Shown here in pieces: positions 1 to 7,788 of a stretch of 64,000 nt of DNA. The stretch is taken from positions 1-64,000 of the forward strand of contig DWXM01000088.1 in assembly GCA_019119225.1 (NCBI GenBank), in the 5' to 3' direction. Both the position numbers and the translations under genes were made by a program. The notes beneath the pieces are model-generated. The model saw only the letters and a program-made list of their open reading frames with translations. It had not been told where the DNA came from and made no database searches. This stretch comes from Candidatus Nosocomiicoccus stercorigallinarum (GTDB taxonomy: Bacteria; Bacillota; Bacilli; Staphylococcales; Salinicoccaceae). Each line of letters opens with the position of its first letter. The first letter of the stretch is position 1.

Positions 1-435
1 ATCGGACAACAAATCGGTGTTTCAGACATTCAAGCAGATTTACTTCCTGAAGATAAATTAAAATTCATTAATGAACTCCGTAAAAACGATAAAAGTGTCG
101 GAATGGTCGGAGACGGTGTAAACGATGCACCTGCACTTGCCGCTTCTACTATCGGGGTCGCAATGGGTGGTGCTGGAACTGATACCGCTCTAGAAACTGC
201 TGATATTGCTTTAATGTCAGATGACTTAAGACAATTACCATACACGATTAAACTAAGCCGTAAAGCACTCACAATTATAAAACAAAATATTACTTTTTCA
301 TTAGTCGTTAAATTAATTGCACTTTTATTAATCATCCCAGGATGGTTAACTCTATGGATCGCAATATTCTCTGATATTGGTGCAACATTACTCGTCACAT
401 TAAACAGTTTAAGATTATTGAAAACGAGTAATTAA
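1..435 (+). CDS. Heavy-metal P1B-type ATPase, CadA/ZntA-like, C-terminal part
   Basis: This is the last 144 codons of a metal-exporting P-type ATPase; the frame is open from base 1, so the gene begins outside the window. The [10 protein letters not shown] hinge motif of the P domain is visible at residues 36-45. It is followed by two C-terminal membrane helices. The final helices carry a Lys and an Asp-x-Gly in the positions typical of Zn/Cd exporters (K in [17 protein letters not shown]), so CadA/ZntA is more likely than a copper pump. Substrate choice is inference from this tail; the N-terminal metal-binding domain and the CPC/CPx motif are not visible. A strong hairpin follows directly. 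Confidence 0.88.
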   Translation: MGQQIGVSDIQADLLPEDKLKFINELRKNDKSVGMVGDGVNDAPALAASTIGVAMGGAGTDTALETADIALMSDDLRQLPYTIKLSRKALTIIKQNITFSLVVKLIALLLIIPGWLTLWIAIFSDIGATLLVTLNSLRLLKTSN

Positions 436-441
436 AATTTT

Positions 442-499
442 AAGCAATCACCCACTCACTTATGAGATAATCATATAAAAGTGAGTGGGTGATTGTTTG
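442..499 (+). terminator. Long perfect hairpin after the metal ATPase
   Basis: Arms at 442-461 and 479-498 pair over about 18-20 bp around a 17-nt loop. It lies seven bases after the ATPase stop and is followed only by a weak T-rich stretch. The right arm runs into the first codons of the next gene, so it may also affect that gene's translation. Confidence 0.75.
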
Positions 500-1045
500 T
501 TTACTTATAAAATCGATGATGAGATTTCTTTAAAATTAGTAGATAGAAATGATGCAGAGGACATATTTCAGTTAACTGTTAAATCACGTGACTATTTAAA
601 AAAATGGTTACCATGGCCAACTTATATACGTGAAGTATCTGATACTAAAAAATTTATAGAAAATTCTATGCAAGATTATGTAGATAATAAGAGTTTAGTT
701 ACAGCAATTATTTTTAAAGGTAAAGTCGCTGGCATTGCGAGTTTTAACTCATTTGACTGGTCAAGCCGTATTGGTCAAATCGGTTATTTTCTTGGTGAGG
801 AGTTTCAAGAAAAAAGTATTATGACAAAAGTTGTTCGAGCATTAATGAATATTGGTTTTACAGAGTTTCACTTAAATAAGATAGAAATAAGAGCTGCAAC
901 TGAAAATTTAAAAAGTCGTAAAATTCCTGAAAGACTCGGATTTACTGAAGAGGGAATTTTAAGACAAGTCCAGTGGTTATATGATCACTACGTCGACCAT
1001 GTGGTTTATGGGATGTTAAAAGATGAGTGGATGGACTTAAATTAA
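497..1045 (+). CDS. GNAT family N-acetyltransferase, RimL/YdaF-like
   Basis: This is a 182-residue GCN5-related acetyltransferase of the RimL/RimJ type, the group that acetylates protein N-termini or small molecules; the substrate is not predictable. The fold signature is seen in the strand around IGQIGYFLGEEFQ and in NKIEIRAATENLKSRKIPERLGFTEEG (acetyl-CoA-binding region and the typical RLGF-x-EG strand). The start is uncertain: GTG 485 lies inside the preceding terminator stem, whereas TTG 497 gives the family-like beginning MFTYKIDDEISL, so I prefer 497. No strong ribosome-binding site is seen for either start. It is a single gene, not obviously in an operon. Confidence 0.85.
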   Translation: MFTYKIDDEISLKLVDRNDAEDIFQLTVKSRDYLKKWLPWPTYIREVSDTKKFIENSMQDYVDNKSLVTAIIFKGKVAGIASFNSFDWSSRIGQIGYFLGEEFQEKSIMTKVVRALMNIGFTEFHLNKIEIRAATENLKSRKIPERLGFTEEGILRQVQWLYDHYVDHVVYGMLKDEWMDLN

Positions 1046-1127
1046 CATTCATAACTAAAAAAGCACTTGTTTTTAATTTTTGAATAAGAGGGTATAAGAG
1101 TACAAAAACATAGAATGAGGTGACTCT

Positions 1128-1619
1128 ATGCTTGCTTATGTATATGCTGAAGATGAAAATGGCTTAATTGGTAAAGGAGACAAACTACCGTGGAGTCTTC
1201 CTGCAGATGTAAAGTTTTTTAAAGAAGTAACGATGCAAGGAGACGTTGTCATGGGCCGCGCGACTTATGAGTCAATACCGAATCGTCCGTTAAAAGGCCG
1301 ACGCAATATTGTGTTAACTCATAATCAAGATTATGAAGCACCTGGTGCGATTGTTGTTAATAGTAAAGAAGAGATTTTAGAGTTATATGAAAAATACGCT
1401 GAAGACTTTTATATTATCGGCGGTGTATCATTATTTAAAATGTTTGAAGATGATGTTGATTATTTATACCGTACAGTAATTCATGACGAATTCGATGGTA
1501 ACGTATATTTTCCTAATGACTTTGATTACAATGAATTTGAACTTGAAAAGTCTTTTGACGGTAAAGTAGATGAAAAGAACAAGCATCCACATACTTTTGA
1601 AATATGGAAAAGGAAATAG
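1128..1619 (+). CDS. dfrA: Dihydrofolate reductase
   Basis: It reduces dihydrofolate to tetrahydrofolate with NADPH, supplying one-carbon carriers for thymidylate, purine and methionine synthesis in the cytoplasm. At 163 residues it has the usual length. The active-site loop reads LPWSLPADVKFFK, with the acidic residue at Asp27; the NADPH-binding MGRATYESI and the YIIGG motif (95-99) are present. The residue matching Phe98 of S. aureus DHFR is Ile97, as in many bacterial enzymes, not the Tyr linked to trimethoprim resistance. A good AGGTG site precedes the ATG. Unlike Staphylococcus, no thyA is next to it. Confidence 0.96.
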   Translation: MLAYVYAEDENGLIGKGDKLPWSLPADVKFFKEVTMQGDVVMGRATYESIPNRPLKGRRNIVLTHNQDYEAPGAIVVNSKEEILELYEKYAEDFYIIGGVSLFKMFEDDVDYLYRTVIHDEFDGNVYFPNDFDYNEFELEKSFDGKVDEKNKHPHTFEIWKRK

Positions 1620-1629
1620 AGTAAAAAAA

Positions 1630-1670
1630 TCCCCTAGAGTTTCGAGAATTAAACTTTAGGGGGGTATTTT
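1630..1670. terminator. Bidirectional terminator between dfrA and the membrane-protein gene
   Basis: Arms at 1631-1642 and 1651-1662 pair over 12 bp with one G-T pair and an 8-nt loop. A run of seven A before it serves as the T-tail on the minus strand, and a T-rich tail follows on the plus strand. It separates two convergent genes and touches the stop codon of the minus-strand one. Confidence 0.8.
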
Positions 1671-2265
1671 ACATTAGTAATAGCACTAACGTTGAAGCAA
1701 TGAGGTGATTGATCATCGTCCATGTAAAGAATGGATACGTGCCACTGTGTAGTTTTATCATCTTGTTAGTATTATAGACTAAAACAAGTATTAAAAAGAA
1801 CTCTGTGAATCCATCCATATTCATTGTTAAATTCATTTGGAAATATGCAATGTACATTGCAATTGCGTTAAATAATGCGGTTCCGGCAATCATGTAGTCT
1901 TTTAACAAGACGTTCATTATTATAGTAATGACTGATATTATAAGTCCAAATAATATTAAGTTTGGAATTACAAATGTTAAGTTGCCACCGTATCGATTGT
2001 AACCATCCATACTCGGAGCGACCGCAATAGATCCGATGATAAAGAAAAATAATATTAACCACACATTATTAAAGTGTCTTTTCATTTGTGGACCTAACTT
2101 CATAACGTATGAGTAAACTTTGGCATTCACTTCTTGCCCGTTAATTTCTGTTTTATTATCTTGTACATTTACTTTAGGTTTTTCTTTCTTTTTAAATTGG
2201 AAAGCATGATAAGCAAAGTAAATTTGAATAATCATAAGTACAATGATAAAAGTTTTTAGTGTCAT
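1669..2265 (-). CDS. Multi-pass membrane protein of unknown function
   Basis: I do not recognise this 198-residue protein. It starts with a short hydrophobic helix (residues 4-22), followed by a charged linker with several Lys (24-60). Four or five further membrane helices lie at about 66-84, 96-117, 121-146, 152-166 and 176-198. No catalytic motif is visible. A very good GGAGG site lies seven bases upstream of the ATG. It runs convergent to dfrA and looks monocistronic. Function cannot be inferred from its neighbours. Confidence 0.75.
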   Translation of the reverse strand: MTLKTFIIVLMIIQIYFAYHAFQFKKKEKPKVNVQDNKTEINGQEVNAKVYSYVMKLGPQMKRHFNNVWLILFFFIIGSIAVAPSMDGYNRYGGNLTFVIPNLILFGLIISVITIIMNVLLKDYMIAGTALFNAIAMYIAYFQMNLTMNMDGFTEFFLILVLVYNTNKMIKLHSGTYPFFTWTMINHLIASTLVLLLM

Positions 2266-2355
2266 GCTTAACCTCCGTTCATCATTCCATTATACATGTT
2301 AACATGAAAACTTATGTAAAAGTAATGACTACACTAAGAAAATTCAGAAACGACC

Positions 2356-2384
2356 TTGCATTTTCAAGTAAATTAAAATATAAT
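2356..2384 (+). promoter_or_regulatory. Sigma-A promoter facing a gene-free region
   Basis: TTGCAT at 2356-2361 and TATAAT at 2379-2384 are separated by exactly 17 bp. No open reading frame follows on the plus strand before a strong hairpin at 2499-2537, so it most likely drives the candidate small RNA. Confidence 0.65.
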
Positions 2385-2390
2385 GAGAAT

Positions 2391-2540
2391 ATAGTAAGAC
2401 ATAGAGAACGACAGTGCTAAGCAGATGTCACTCACCGGTAGCACCGAAGTGCTAGATATCATATTATTATCTGTTAATCGTAGACTAAGAATGTCTACAA
2501 AACCCCTCATTAAGTTGCCATCTTAATGAGGGGTTTATTT
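2391..2540 (+). ncRNA. Candidate orphan small RNA of about 150 nt
   Basis: The 309-base space between the membrane-protein gene and the lipoprotein gene holds a near-consensus promoter, then about 110 nt without a reading frame, then a terminator hairpin. The segment can fold: 2394-2402 pairs with 2491-2498 as a closing stem with one bulge. The hexamer 2439-2444 can pair either with 2414-2419 or with 2449-2454 (loop CGAA), which are copies of the same hexamer, giving two mutually exclusive hairpins. I cannot assign it to a known RNA family. As no plus-strand gene follows closely, a trans-acting small RNA is more likely than a leader. The transcript itself is inferred. Confidence 0.5.
2499..2540. 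terminator. Strong hairpin shared by the candidate RNA and the lipoprotein gene
   Basis: Arms at 2500-2514 and 2522-2536 pair perfectly over 15 bp with a 7-nt loop, flanked by T-rich sequence on the plus side and four T on the minus side. It could end the candidate small RNA on the plus strand and the lipoprotein gene, whose stop is at 2575, on the minus strand. Confidence 0.75.
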
Positions 2541-2574
2541 ATAGAAAATATAAAGTTTATAAAATAAATGCTAT

Positions 2575-3243
2575 TTAATCTACTTTAAACCAAGCTGCTT
2601 CACTAACACCATCATCAAATTTGATTAGGAATGGTTTATCTTTAGGAGCAGGTCTAGCAACTTTACCACTATTACTACCACCGCTAAAGATTTCTTTAGA
2701 TTCAAATTCGTTTGGGATTGTTGCGAATTCACTAGGTGCGCCAGACCCTTCTTCATCGTAAATTAAAACATCATCTGATGCCCAAAATTCATAATCTTCA
2801 TCTTCTAAAGATGCTAACTTATAATCAAGTTCGAATACTACCCATTCAAAATCTTCGTCATCATATTCTTCGTAAGAAGAGTATTCATCCTGCATTAGTT
2901 CTAGAGCTTCTTGACCACGAACAACATTATCGACTTTAATTTCAGCAACACCAGTCACTTCATCGCCATCGTCGTTATAAGTTAAAACTTTTATTTTTGC
3001 TGTATCACCAAGTTTAAGTGGTTGTGTACGTGAACCTGTGTCTTTTACATCTGATTTTTCATCTTGATTAACATTTGGTTCATTGTTGCTTGAAGAATCT
3101 TCATCATTTGAATCTGATTCATTTGTTGTTACAGCTTCTTCATTAATATCATCTTCTTGTTCTGTTGTTTCACCACCACTACATGCTGCAAGTAGTACTA
3201 GCATTGCAGAACTTGTTAATAAAGTGTAAAATTTTTTGTTCAT
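2575..3243 (-). CDS. Acidic lipoprotein, probably with a DUF4352-like extracellular domain
   Basis: This is a 222-residue lipoprotein anchored to the outer face of the membrane. The signal peptide ends in the lipobox LAAC (Cys at about 21). A long Glu/Asp/Asn/Ser-rich spacer of about 50 residues follows, then a beta-rich domain beginning at QPLKLGDTAKIKV, which resembles the DUF4352/telomeric-repeat-like immunoglobulin-type domains of many Firmicutes lipoproteins; that assignment is tentative. The start is the ATG at 3243, because an AAAGGGTGG site sits just upstream; a GTG three codons earlier would overlap that site. The ligand or role is unknown. Confidence 0.82.
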   Translation of the reverse strand: MNKKFYTLLTSSAMLVLLAACSGGETTEQEDDINEEAVTTNESDSNDEDSSSNNEPNVNQDEKSDVKDTGSRTQPLKLGDTAKIKVLTYNDDGDEVTGVAEIKVDNVVRGQEALELMQDEYSSYEEYDDEDFEWVVFELDYKLASLEDEDYEFWASDDVLIYDEEGSGAPSEFATIPNEFESKEIFSGGSNSGKVARPAPKDKPFLIKFDDGVSEAAWFKVD

Positions 3244-3406
3244 ATTATCCACCCTTTAAAAATTTTATTGAACATTACTCATTAAAGATATCATTAAAAA
3301 TATTATAAAGCTATATCTATTTATCTTTATACGAGATAGAATTATTGCTTATATATATGTAGATAGAGATATGTTAAAATAACTAATGATTATGGAGGTG
3401 GAGGCT

Positions 3407-4237
3407 TTGAATTTTTTTAGTAAAAACAGAATGATTTTGATTATATTTTCAGTAATCCTCCTTATATTAATGATTGGATTTTCTGTTTCAGATCGTACAT
3501 ATACGACGAAAGCTGAAATGTTTGTCGGTGATTCTGTTGCGTCTTCTCAAAAAGCGATTGGTGGGCCTTTTAATGTAATTGGTAGTATATTTGGTCCTTC
3601 TAAAAAAGAAAAAGAACTTGAGGCAAAACTTGATATGTTACCTCAGCTTGAAGCAGATGTTAAACGTCTTGAAGAAGAGAATAATAAGTTAAAAGAAGCG
3701 TTAGATGTCTCTTCTAAACTCGACTATGAAACAATTAACGCAAGAGTTATATCTCGTTCACCAGATCAGTGGTTAAATAGTTTTACGATTGATAAAGGAA
3801 CGAAAGATGGTATTAGTGAAGGTATGGCTGTGACAACACCAAAAGGTTTAATCGGTGTTGTGAAACGTGCGAATGGTAATTCAAGTTTTGTAGAACTTAT
3901 TACGACAGATTCAGCGAAGAAAAACATTTCTGTTGAAATTCATAATGGCGATAAAAAGCATTACGGCACGATTGAAAATTACGATGAAGAAACGAACACG
4001 TTAGTCGTTGGTAATATTGTCAATGATGGTAAAATTAAAGAAGGATCTAAAGTATATACGTCAGGGTTAACGAGTATTTTTCCTGAAGGAATCATCGTTG
4101 GTGAAGTTGTTGATACTGAAAATGATAGTTATGGCTTAAGTCAAAACGCAAACGTAAAAATGGAAAGTGACACTAATGATTTAGATATGATTTTTGTCAT
4201 TAAACAAGACCCTAAAACAACTGAGGATGCTAAATAA
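3407..4237 (+). CDS. mreC: Rod-shape-determining protein MreC
   Basis: MreC is a membrane-anchored scaffold of the lateral wall-synthesis machinery, facing the cell exterior and paired with MreD. It has a short cytoplasmic tail, one membrane helix (about residues 7-24), a coiled coil (about 65-100, rich in Glu/Lys/Leu) and two beta domains, including the family stretches KGLIGVV and GIIVGEV. The start is taken as TTG 3407, eight bases after a GGAGG site; an ATG at 3386 would lie upstream of that site. The stop overlaps the mreD start by one base, so the two are translationally coupled. Confidence 0.93.
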   Translation: MNFFSKNRMILIIFSVILLILMIGFSVSDRTYTTKAEMFVGDSVASSQKAIGGPFNVIGSIFGPSKKEKELEAKLDMLPQLEADVKRLEEENNKLKEALDVSSKLDYETINARVISRSPDQWLNSFTIDKGTKDGISEGMAVTTPKGLIGVVKRANGNSSFVELITTDSAKKNISVEIHNGDKKHYGTIENYDEETNTLVVGNIVNDGKIKEGSKVYTSGLTSIFPEGIIVGEVVDTENDSYGLSQNANVKMESDTNDLDMIFVIKQDPKTTEDAK

Positions 4238-4758
4238 TGCGTTCAATATTATTATTTATCACGTTTTTTATTATGATGTTTATTGACTTTAGCTTTGCGA
4301 ATTTTAGTCCGTTTACGTTATTTGGTACTGAAGTGTACTTTGTACCGAAACTTCTTTTTATGATGTTACTTTTAGTATCGATATATTTTGGACTATCGTA
4401 TGGGATGTTTTTTAGTATCGTATTTGGAATATTACTCGACGTATATATTGGTACGGTATATGGCATTCATTTATTTGGATTTGTTGCATTTATTATTTTT
4501 ATGCATACCGCGTTTAGAGTGTTTTACCGAGATCAGGTCGGACTATTTTTCGTCGTGATTGTAAACACATTTTTATTTGACTTCTATATATATGGTATTT
4601 ACAAATTAATTAATTTTACAAATTTACCAGTATTCGACTATATCGCATTAAGAGGGGTACCGAGCTTATTACTTAATGCGTTACTTTATATTCCATTATT
4701 ATTTGTCGTTTTAGTACTTAGAAAGATTAGAAAAAATGTATTTGTAAAACAGTCATAA
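4237..4758 (+). CDS. mreD: Rod-shape-determining protein MreD
   Basis: This is a 173-residue integral membrane protein with five or six helices spread over its whole length and few charged residues. That fits MreD, the partner of MreC in the elongation or septal wall-synthesis complex. Its ATG overlaps the mreC stop codon. As usual for MreD the sequence is poorly conserved, so the call relies on size, topology and its position between mreC and rplU. A separate promoter for the ribosomal-protein operon follows immediately. Confidence 0.88.
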   Translation: MRSILLFITFFIMMFIDFSFANFSPFTLFGTEVYFVPKLLFMMLLLVSIYFGLSYGMFFSIVFGILLDVYIGTVYGIHLFGFVAFIIFMHTAFRVFYRDQVGLFFVVIVNTFLFDFYIYGIYKLINFTNLPVFDYIALRGVPSLLLNALLYIPLLFVVLVLRKIRKNVFVKQS

Positions 4759-4763
4759 AATGA

Positions 4764-4792
4764 TTGACTCTTAAATGTGCGAAGTGTATACT
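4764..4792 (+). promoter_or_regulatory. Promoter of the rplU-prp-rpmA operon
   Basis: TTGACT at 4764-4769 and TATACT at 4787-4792 are spaced by 17 bp, directly after mreD and about 100 bp before rplU, leaving room for an untranslated leader. Confidence 0.75.
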
Positions 4793-4798
4793 TTAGAA

Positions 4799-4890
4799 GT
4801 TGATGAATTTGTAAACATCAACCGCTCAGAATAGGTTAAAGTGATTTTTAATCCACCTACATGGCGTGTCTTATTATTCAGGAGGTGTAA
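4799..4890 (+). promoter_or_regulatory. Putative ribosomal protein L21 leader
   Basis: The roughly 90-nt untranslated leader between the promoter and the rplU ribosome-binding site can form a hairpin (TTGATG pairing with CATCAA near 4800-4822) followed by further structured sequence. Firmicutes rplU operons are known to carry an L21 autoregulatory leader at this position. The match is by position and foldability, not by a model search. Confidence 0.6.
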
Positions 4891-4893
4891 AGT

Positions 4894-5202
4894 ATGTTTG
4901 CTATCATCGAAACAGGCGGTAAACAAGTTAAAGTAGAAGAAGGTCAAACAATCTTCATTGAAAAGCTTGATGCTGAAGAAGGTGACACTGTGACTTTTGA
5001 TCGTGTACTTTTAGTTGGTGGAGATAACGTTAAAGTTGGTGCTCCAGTAGTTGAAGGTGCAACAGTATCAGGTAAAGTTGAAAAACAAGGTCGCGGTAAG
5101 AAAATCGACGTAATCAAGTTCAAACGTAGAAAGAACTACTTACGTAAACAAGGTCATCGTCAACCATTCACTAAAGTTACAATCGAAAAGATTGATGCGT
5201 AA
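4894..5202 (+). CDS. rplU: 50S ribosomal protein L21
   Basis: L21 is a large-subunit protein that binds 23S rRNA. At 102 residues it has the standard length, starts with the family signature [18 protein letters not shown] and has the basic C-terminal tail with the [16 protein letters not shown] stretch. A near-perfect AGGAGGTG site precedes the ATG. It is the first gene of the rplU-prp-rpmA operon, and its stop overlaps the start of prp by one base. Confidence 0.98.
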   Translation: MFAIIETGGKQVKVEEGQTIFIEKLDAEEGDTVTFDRVLLVGGDNVKVGAPVVEGATVSGKVEKQGRGKKIDVIKFKRRKNYLRKQGHRQPFTKVTIEKIDA

Positions 5203-5525
5203 TGGTTCATGTTGAAGTCAATTTGAAAGATGACGTAGTCAACAGTATAGAAATGTCTGGTCATGCTGACTTTGCAGCACATGGTCAAGATATCGTATGT
5301 GCTGGTGCGTCTAGTGTTGTATTTGGTGCAACAAACTCAATATTTCAATTGACAAATAACGAACCGGTATTAGATATCGATAACGACGGTGGGTATTTCT
5401 ATTTAGAAATTAAAGAATACGATGAGACCGTGAATCTAATACTTAAAACGATGATTATTTCACTAGAAACTATTGAAGAATCGTATAAAGACTATATTAA
5501 GGTAACTAAAAGTGAGGTGGACTGA
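5202..5525 (+). CDS. prp: Ribosomal-processing cysteine protease Prp (YsxB)
   Basis: Prp removes the N-terminal extension of L27 in Firmicutes. The 107-residue protein keeps the catalytic pair, His21 in SGHADFAAHG and Cys33 in DIVCAGAS. Its substrate is encoded next door: the following rpmA product carries the cleavage motif. The start codon overlaps the rplU stop, indicating translational coupling. YsxB is the older Bacillus name. Confidence 0.95.
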   Translation: MVHVEVNLKDDVVNSIEMSGHADFAAHGQDIVCAGASSVVFGATNSIFQLTNNEPVLDIDNDGGYFYLEIKEYDETVNLILKTMIISLETIEESYKDYIKVTKSEVD

Positions 5526-5810
5526 ATGTTTAAATTAACATTAGACTTACAATTTTTTGCATCTAAAAAAGGTGTAGGTTCTACTAGAAACGGTCGTGAC
5601 TCTCACGCTAAACGTCTTGGTGCTAAACGTCAAGATGGCCAATTCGTTACAGGTGGATCAATCATCTTCCGTCAACGCGGTACGAAGATTCACCCAGGTG
5701 TAAACGTTGGTAAAGGTGGAGACGATACGTTATTTGCTAAAGTAGATGGAGTAGTAAAGTTTGAACGTGTTGGACGTAACAAAAAACGCGTATCTGTTTA
5801 CGAAGCTTAA
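5526..5810 (+). CDS. rpmA: 50S ribosomal protein L27 with Prp-cleaved extension
   Basis: L27 reaches into the peptidyl-transferase centre of the large subunit. The 94-residue precursor begins with a short extension ending in LDLQFFA, followed by [14 protein letters not shown], the true L27 N-terminus; cleavage after FFA by Prp is established for S. aureus. The remainder, including the [16 protein letters not shown] core, is typical. A GAGGTGG site lies upstream of the ATG. It ends the operon and is followed by a terminator. Confidence 0.98.
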   Translation: MFKLTLDLQFFASKKGVGSTRNGRDSHAKRLGAKRQDGQFVTGGSIIFRQRGTKIHPGVNVGKGGDDTLFAKVDGVVKFERVGRNKKRVSVYEA

Positions 5811-5820
5811 TAATAAACTT

Positions 5821-5849
5821 AGCATCAGCTCTTGCTGATGCTTTTTTTT
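5821..5849 (+). terminator. Terminator after rpmA
   Basis: Nine-base-pair stem (5821-5829 with 5834-5842), TCTT loop and a run of eight T. Confidence 0.9.
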
Positions 5850-5893
5850 ATGAATGAATTTTATGTATAATAGATAGAAATGGAGGTGTCGGT

Positions 5894-7174
5894 ATGTTTG
5901 CAGATTATGCAAAGATATATTTAAGAGCAGGCAACGGCGGTAATGGTATAGTTGCGTATAGAAGAGAAAAATACGAGCCGATGGGAGGACCTGCTGGTGG
6001 AGATGGTGGTAACGGTGCGGACATCGTAATGGAAGTTGACGAAGGATTAAATACGTTAATGGACTTTAAATATCAGCGTCATTTTAAAGCTGAACATGGT
6101 GAAGCTGGTATGAATTCAAATAAGCATGGTAAAAGCCGTTCACCGATGATTTTAAAAGTACCCCCAGGCACAGTTGTTAAAAATGAAGAAACAGACGAAG
6201 TAATTGCAGATTTAGTTGAACACGGCCAACAAGCAGTGATCGCTAAAGGTGGCCGGGGAGGTAGAGGTAACTCTCGATTCGTTTCAAGTAGAAATACCGC
6301 ACCTGACTATGCTGAAGGCGGAGAGCCCGGAGAAGAATTAAATGTCGTGTTAGAATTAAAGTTAATGGCAGACGTCGGATTAATCGGATTTCCGAGTGTC
6401 GGGAAATCTACATTATTAAGCCGAGTCTCCCGAGCGACTCCAAAAATCGCATCGTATCCGTTTACGACAATACAACCTAACCTAGGTGTTGTAATTCAAG
6501 GAGATAAGTCATTTGTAATGGCAGATCTACCAGGTTTAATTGAAGGTGCTGCAGAAGGTACTGGACTCGGAATTCAATTTTTACGCCACGTGGAGCGTAC
6601 GAAAGTACTCGTTCACGTCATTGATATTGCGGAAACAGAATATAGAGATGCCGTCGAAGACTACCAAATTATCCGTAAAGAGTTAAAAGAATATAATGAG
6701 AAACTATTAAATCGACCGGAAATTATTGCTTTAAATAAAATCGAATTGTTAGAGAATAGAGAAAATATCGAACGTTTTAAACGTGAAGTTGAGACCGACT
6801 CTAAAATTATAGAGATTTCTGCGGTTACAGGTGACGGAATTAATGAATTAAATTACGCAATTATCGACGCACTTGAAAATTACGTGCCTGAAGAAGAAGA
6901 GGTTGAAGTCGACAAAGATGTTAGAGTTGTTTATCGTCATGAAAAACAAGAACGTCCATTTGAAATTAAGCGTGGTATGGACGGAAAATTTGAAATTCAT
7001 GGTGACGAAATTGAAACTCTATTTATGCGTACAGACTTTTCACGTGACGCAGCAGTCAGAAGATTTGCTCGACAAATGAGATCGATGGGAATTGATGATG
7101 CGTTAAGAGAAAAAGGCATACAGTCTGGTGATATTGTAAGAATTAAGGACTTCGAATTTGAATTTATTGAATAG
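5894..7174 (+). CDS. obgE: GTPase ObgE/CgtA
   Basis: Obg is an essential ribosome-associated GTPase involved in 50S maturation and stress signalling. The 426-residue protein has the glycine-rich Obg domain (1-158), a GTPase domain with P-loop GFPSVGKS (165-172) and DLPGLIEGA (211-219), and a C-terminal OCT domain (about 345-426). The guanine-specificity motif reads NKIE (281-284) where NKxD is usual, a conservative change. It has its own GGAGGTG site and probably its own promoter (TATAAT at 5866-5871). No spo0B precedes it, unlike Bacillus. Confidence 0.97.
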   Translation: MFADYAKIYLRAGNGGNGIVAYRREKYEPMGGPAGGDGGNGADIVMEVDEGLNTLMDFKYQRHFKAEHGEAGMNSNKHGKSRSPMILKVPPGTVVKNEETDEVIADLVEHGQQAVIAKGGRGGRGNSRFVSSRNTAPDYAEGGEPGEELNVVLELKLMADVGLIGFPSVGKSTLLSRVSRATPKIASYPFTTIQPNLGVVIQGDKSFVMADLPGLIEGAAEGTGLGIQFLRHVERTKVLVHVIDIAETEYRDAVEDYQIIRKELKEYNEKLLNRPEIIALNKIELLENRENIERFKREVETDSKIIEISAVTGDGINELNYAIIDALENYVPEEEEVEVDKDVRVVYRHEKQERPFEIKRGMDGKFEIHGDEIETLFMRTDFSRDAAVRRFARQMRSMGIDDALREKGIQSGDIVRIKDFEFEFIE

Positions 7175-7182
7175 GTGAAGAC

Positions 7183-7773
7183 ATGTATCAATATTTAAAA
7201 GGGATGCTAACAGAAATCCATCCGAATCATATTATTGTAGAATCATATGGCATAGGGTATTTAATTATCGTACCGAATCCGTATCGTTTTGAAAAAGATT
7301 TAAATAACGAAAAGAAAATCTTTTTAGAACAAGTCGTACGTGAAGATAGTTTAACGCTTTATGGATTTAATGATTTAAAAGAAAAAGAAATGTTTCAATC
7401 ACTATTAAAAGTGACTGGAATTGGTCCAAAAAGTGCGTTAGCAATTCTCGCGACTTCTACGCCAAATGAGGTTGTCAGTGCAATCGAAAATGAAGATGAA
7501 AAATATTTACAAAAATTCCCAGGTATTGGTAAAAAGACGTCTCGACAAATTATTTTAGATTTAAAAGGTAAACTCGATCCGACATTTGAAGATGTTAAAG
7601 TAGAGATGAAGAGTAAGACAAACGACGTCATTATTGAAGAAGCATTAGAAACATTAAAAGCACTTGGATATAGTAAGAGAGAGTTAAAAGCACTTGAAAA
7701 GTACTTATCAAATAAAGAATTAAACAGTGTGGAAGATGCAGTGAAGTTAAGCTTAAGATATATCGTTGAATAG
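7183..7773 (+). CDS. ruvA: Holliday junction branch migration protein RuvA
   Basis: RuvA tetramers bind four-way junctions and load the RuvB motor. At 196 residues it is of normal length. It has an N-terminal OB-fold (1-65), a helix-hairpin-helix domain with the GIGPKSALAIL and PGIGKKTSRQI motifs, and a flexible linker to the C-terminal RuvB-binding domain (about 148-196). It follows obgE by eight bases and precedes ruvB by fifteen, with GTGAAGA upstream of the ATG. No ruvC is present, as normal for Firmicutes, which use RecU and RuvX-type proteins. Confidence 0.97.
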   Translation: MYQYLKGMLTEIHPNHIIVESYGIGYLIIVPNPYRFEKDLNNEKKIFLEQVVREDSLTLYGFNDLKEKEMFQSLLKVTGIGPKSALAILATSTPNEVVSAIENEDEKYLQKFPGIGKKTSRQIILDLKGKLDPTFEDVKVEMKSKTNDVIIEEALETLKALGYSKRELKALEKYLSNKELNSVEDAVKLSLRYIVE

Positions 7774-7788
7774 AACTGGAGACGATTT

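Noticed and set aside
30-398. A 122-codon minus-strand frame opposite the metal ATPase
   Set aside because: It is the complement of a conserved P-type ATPase reading frame and has no translation signals.
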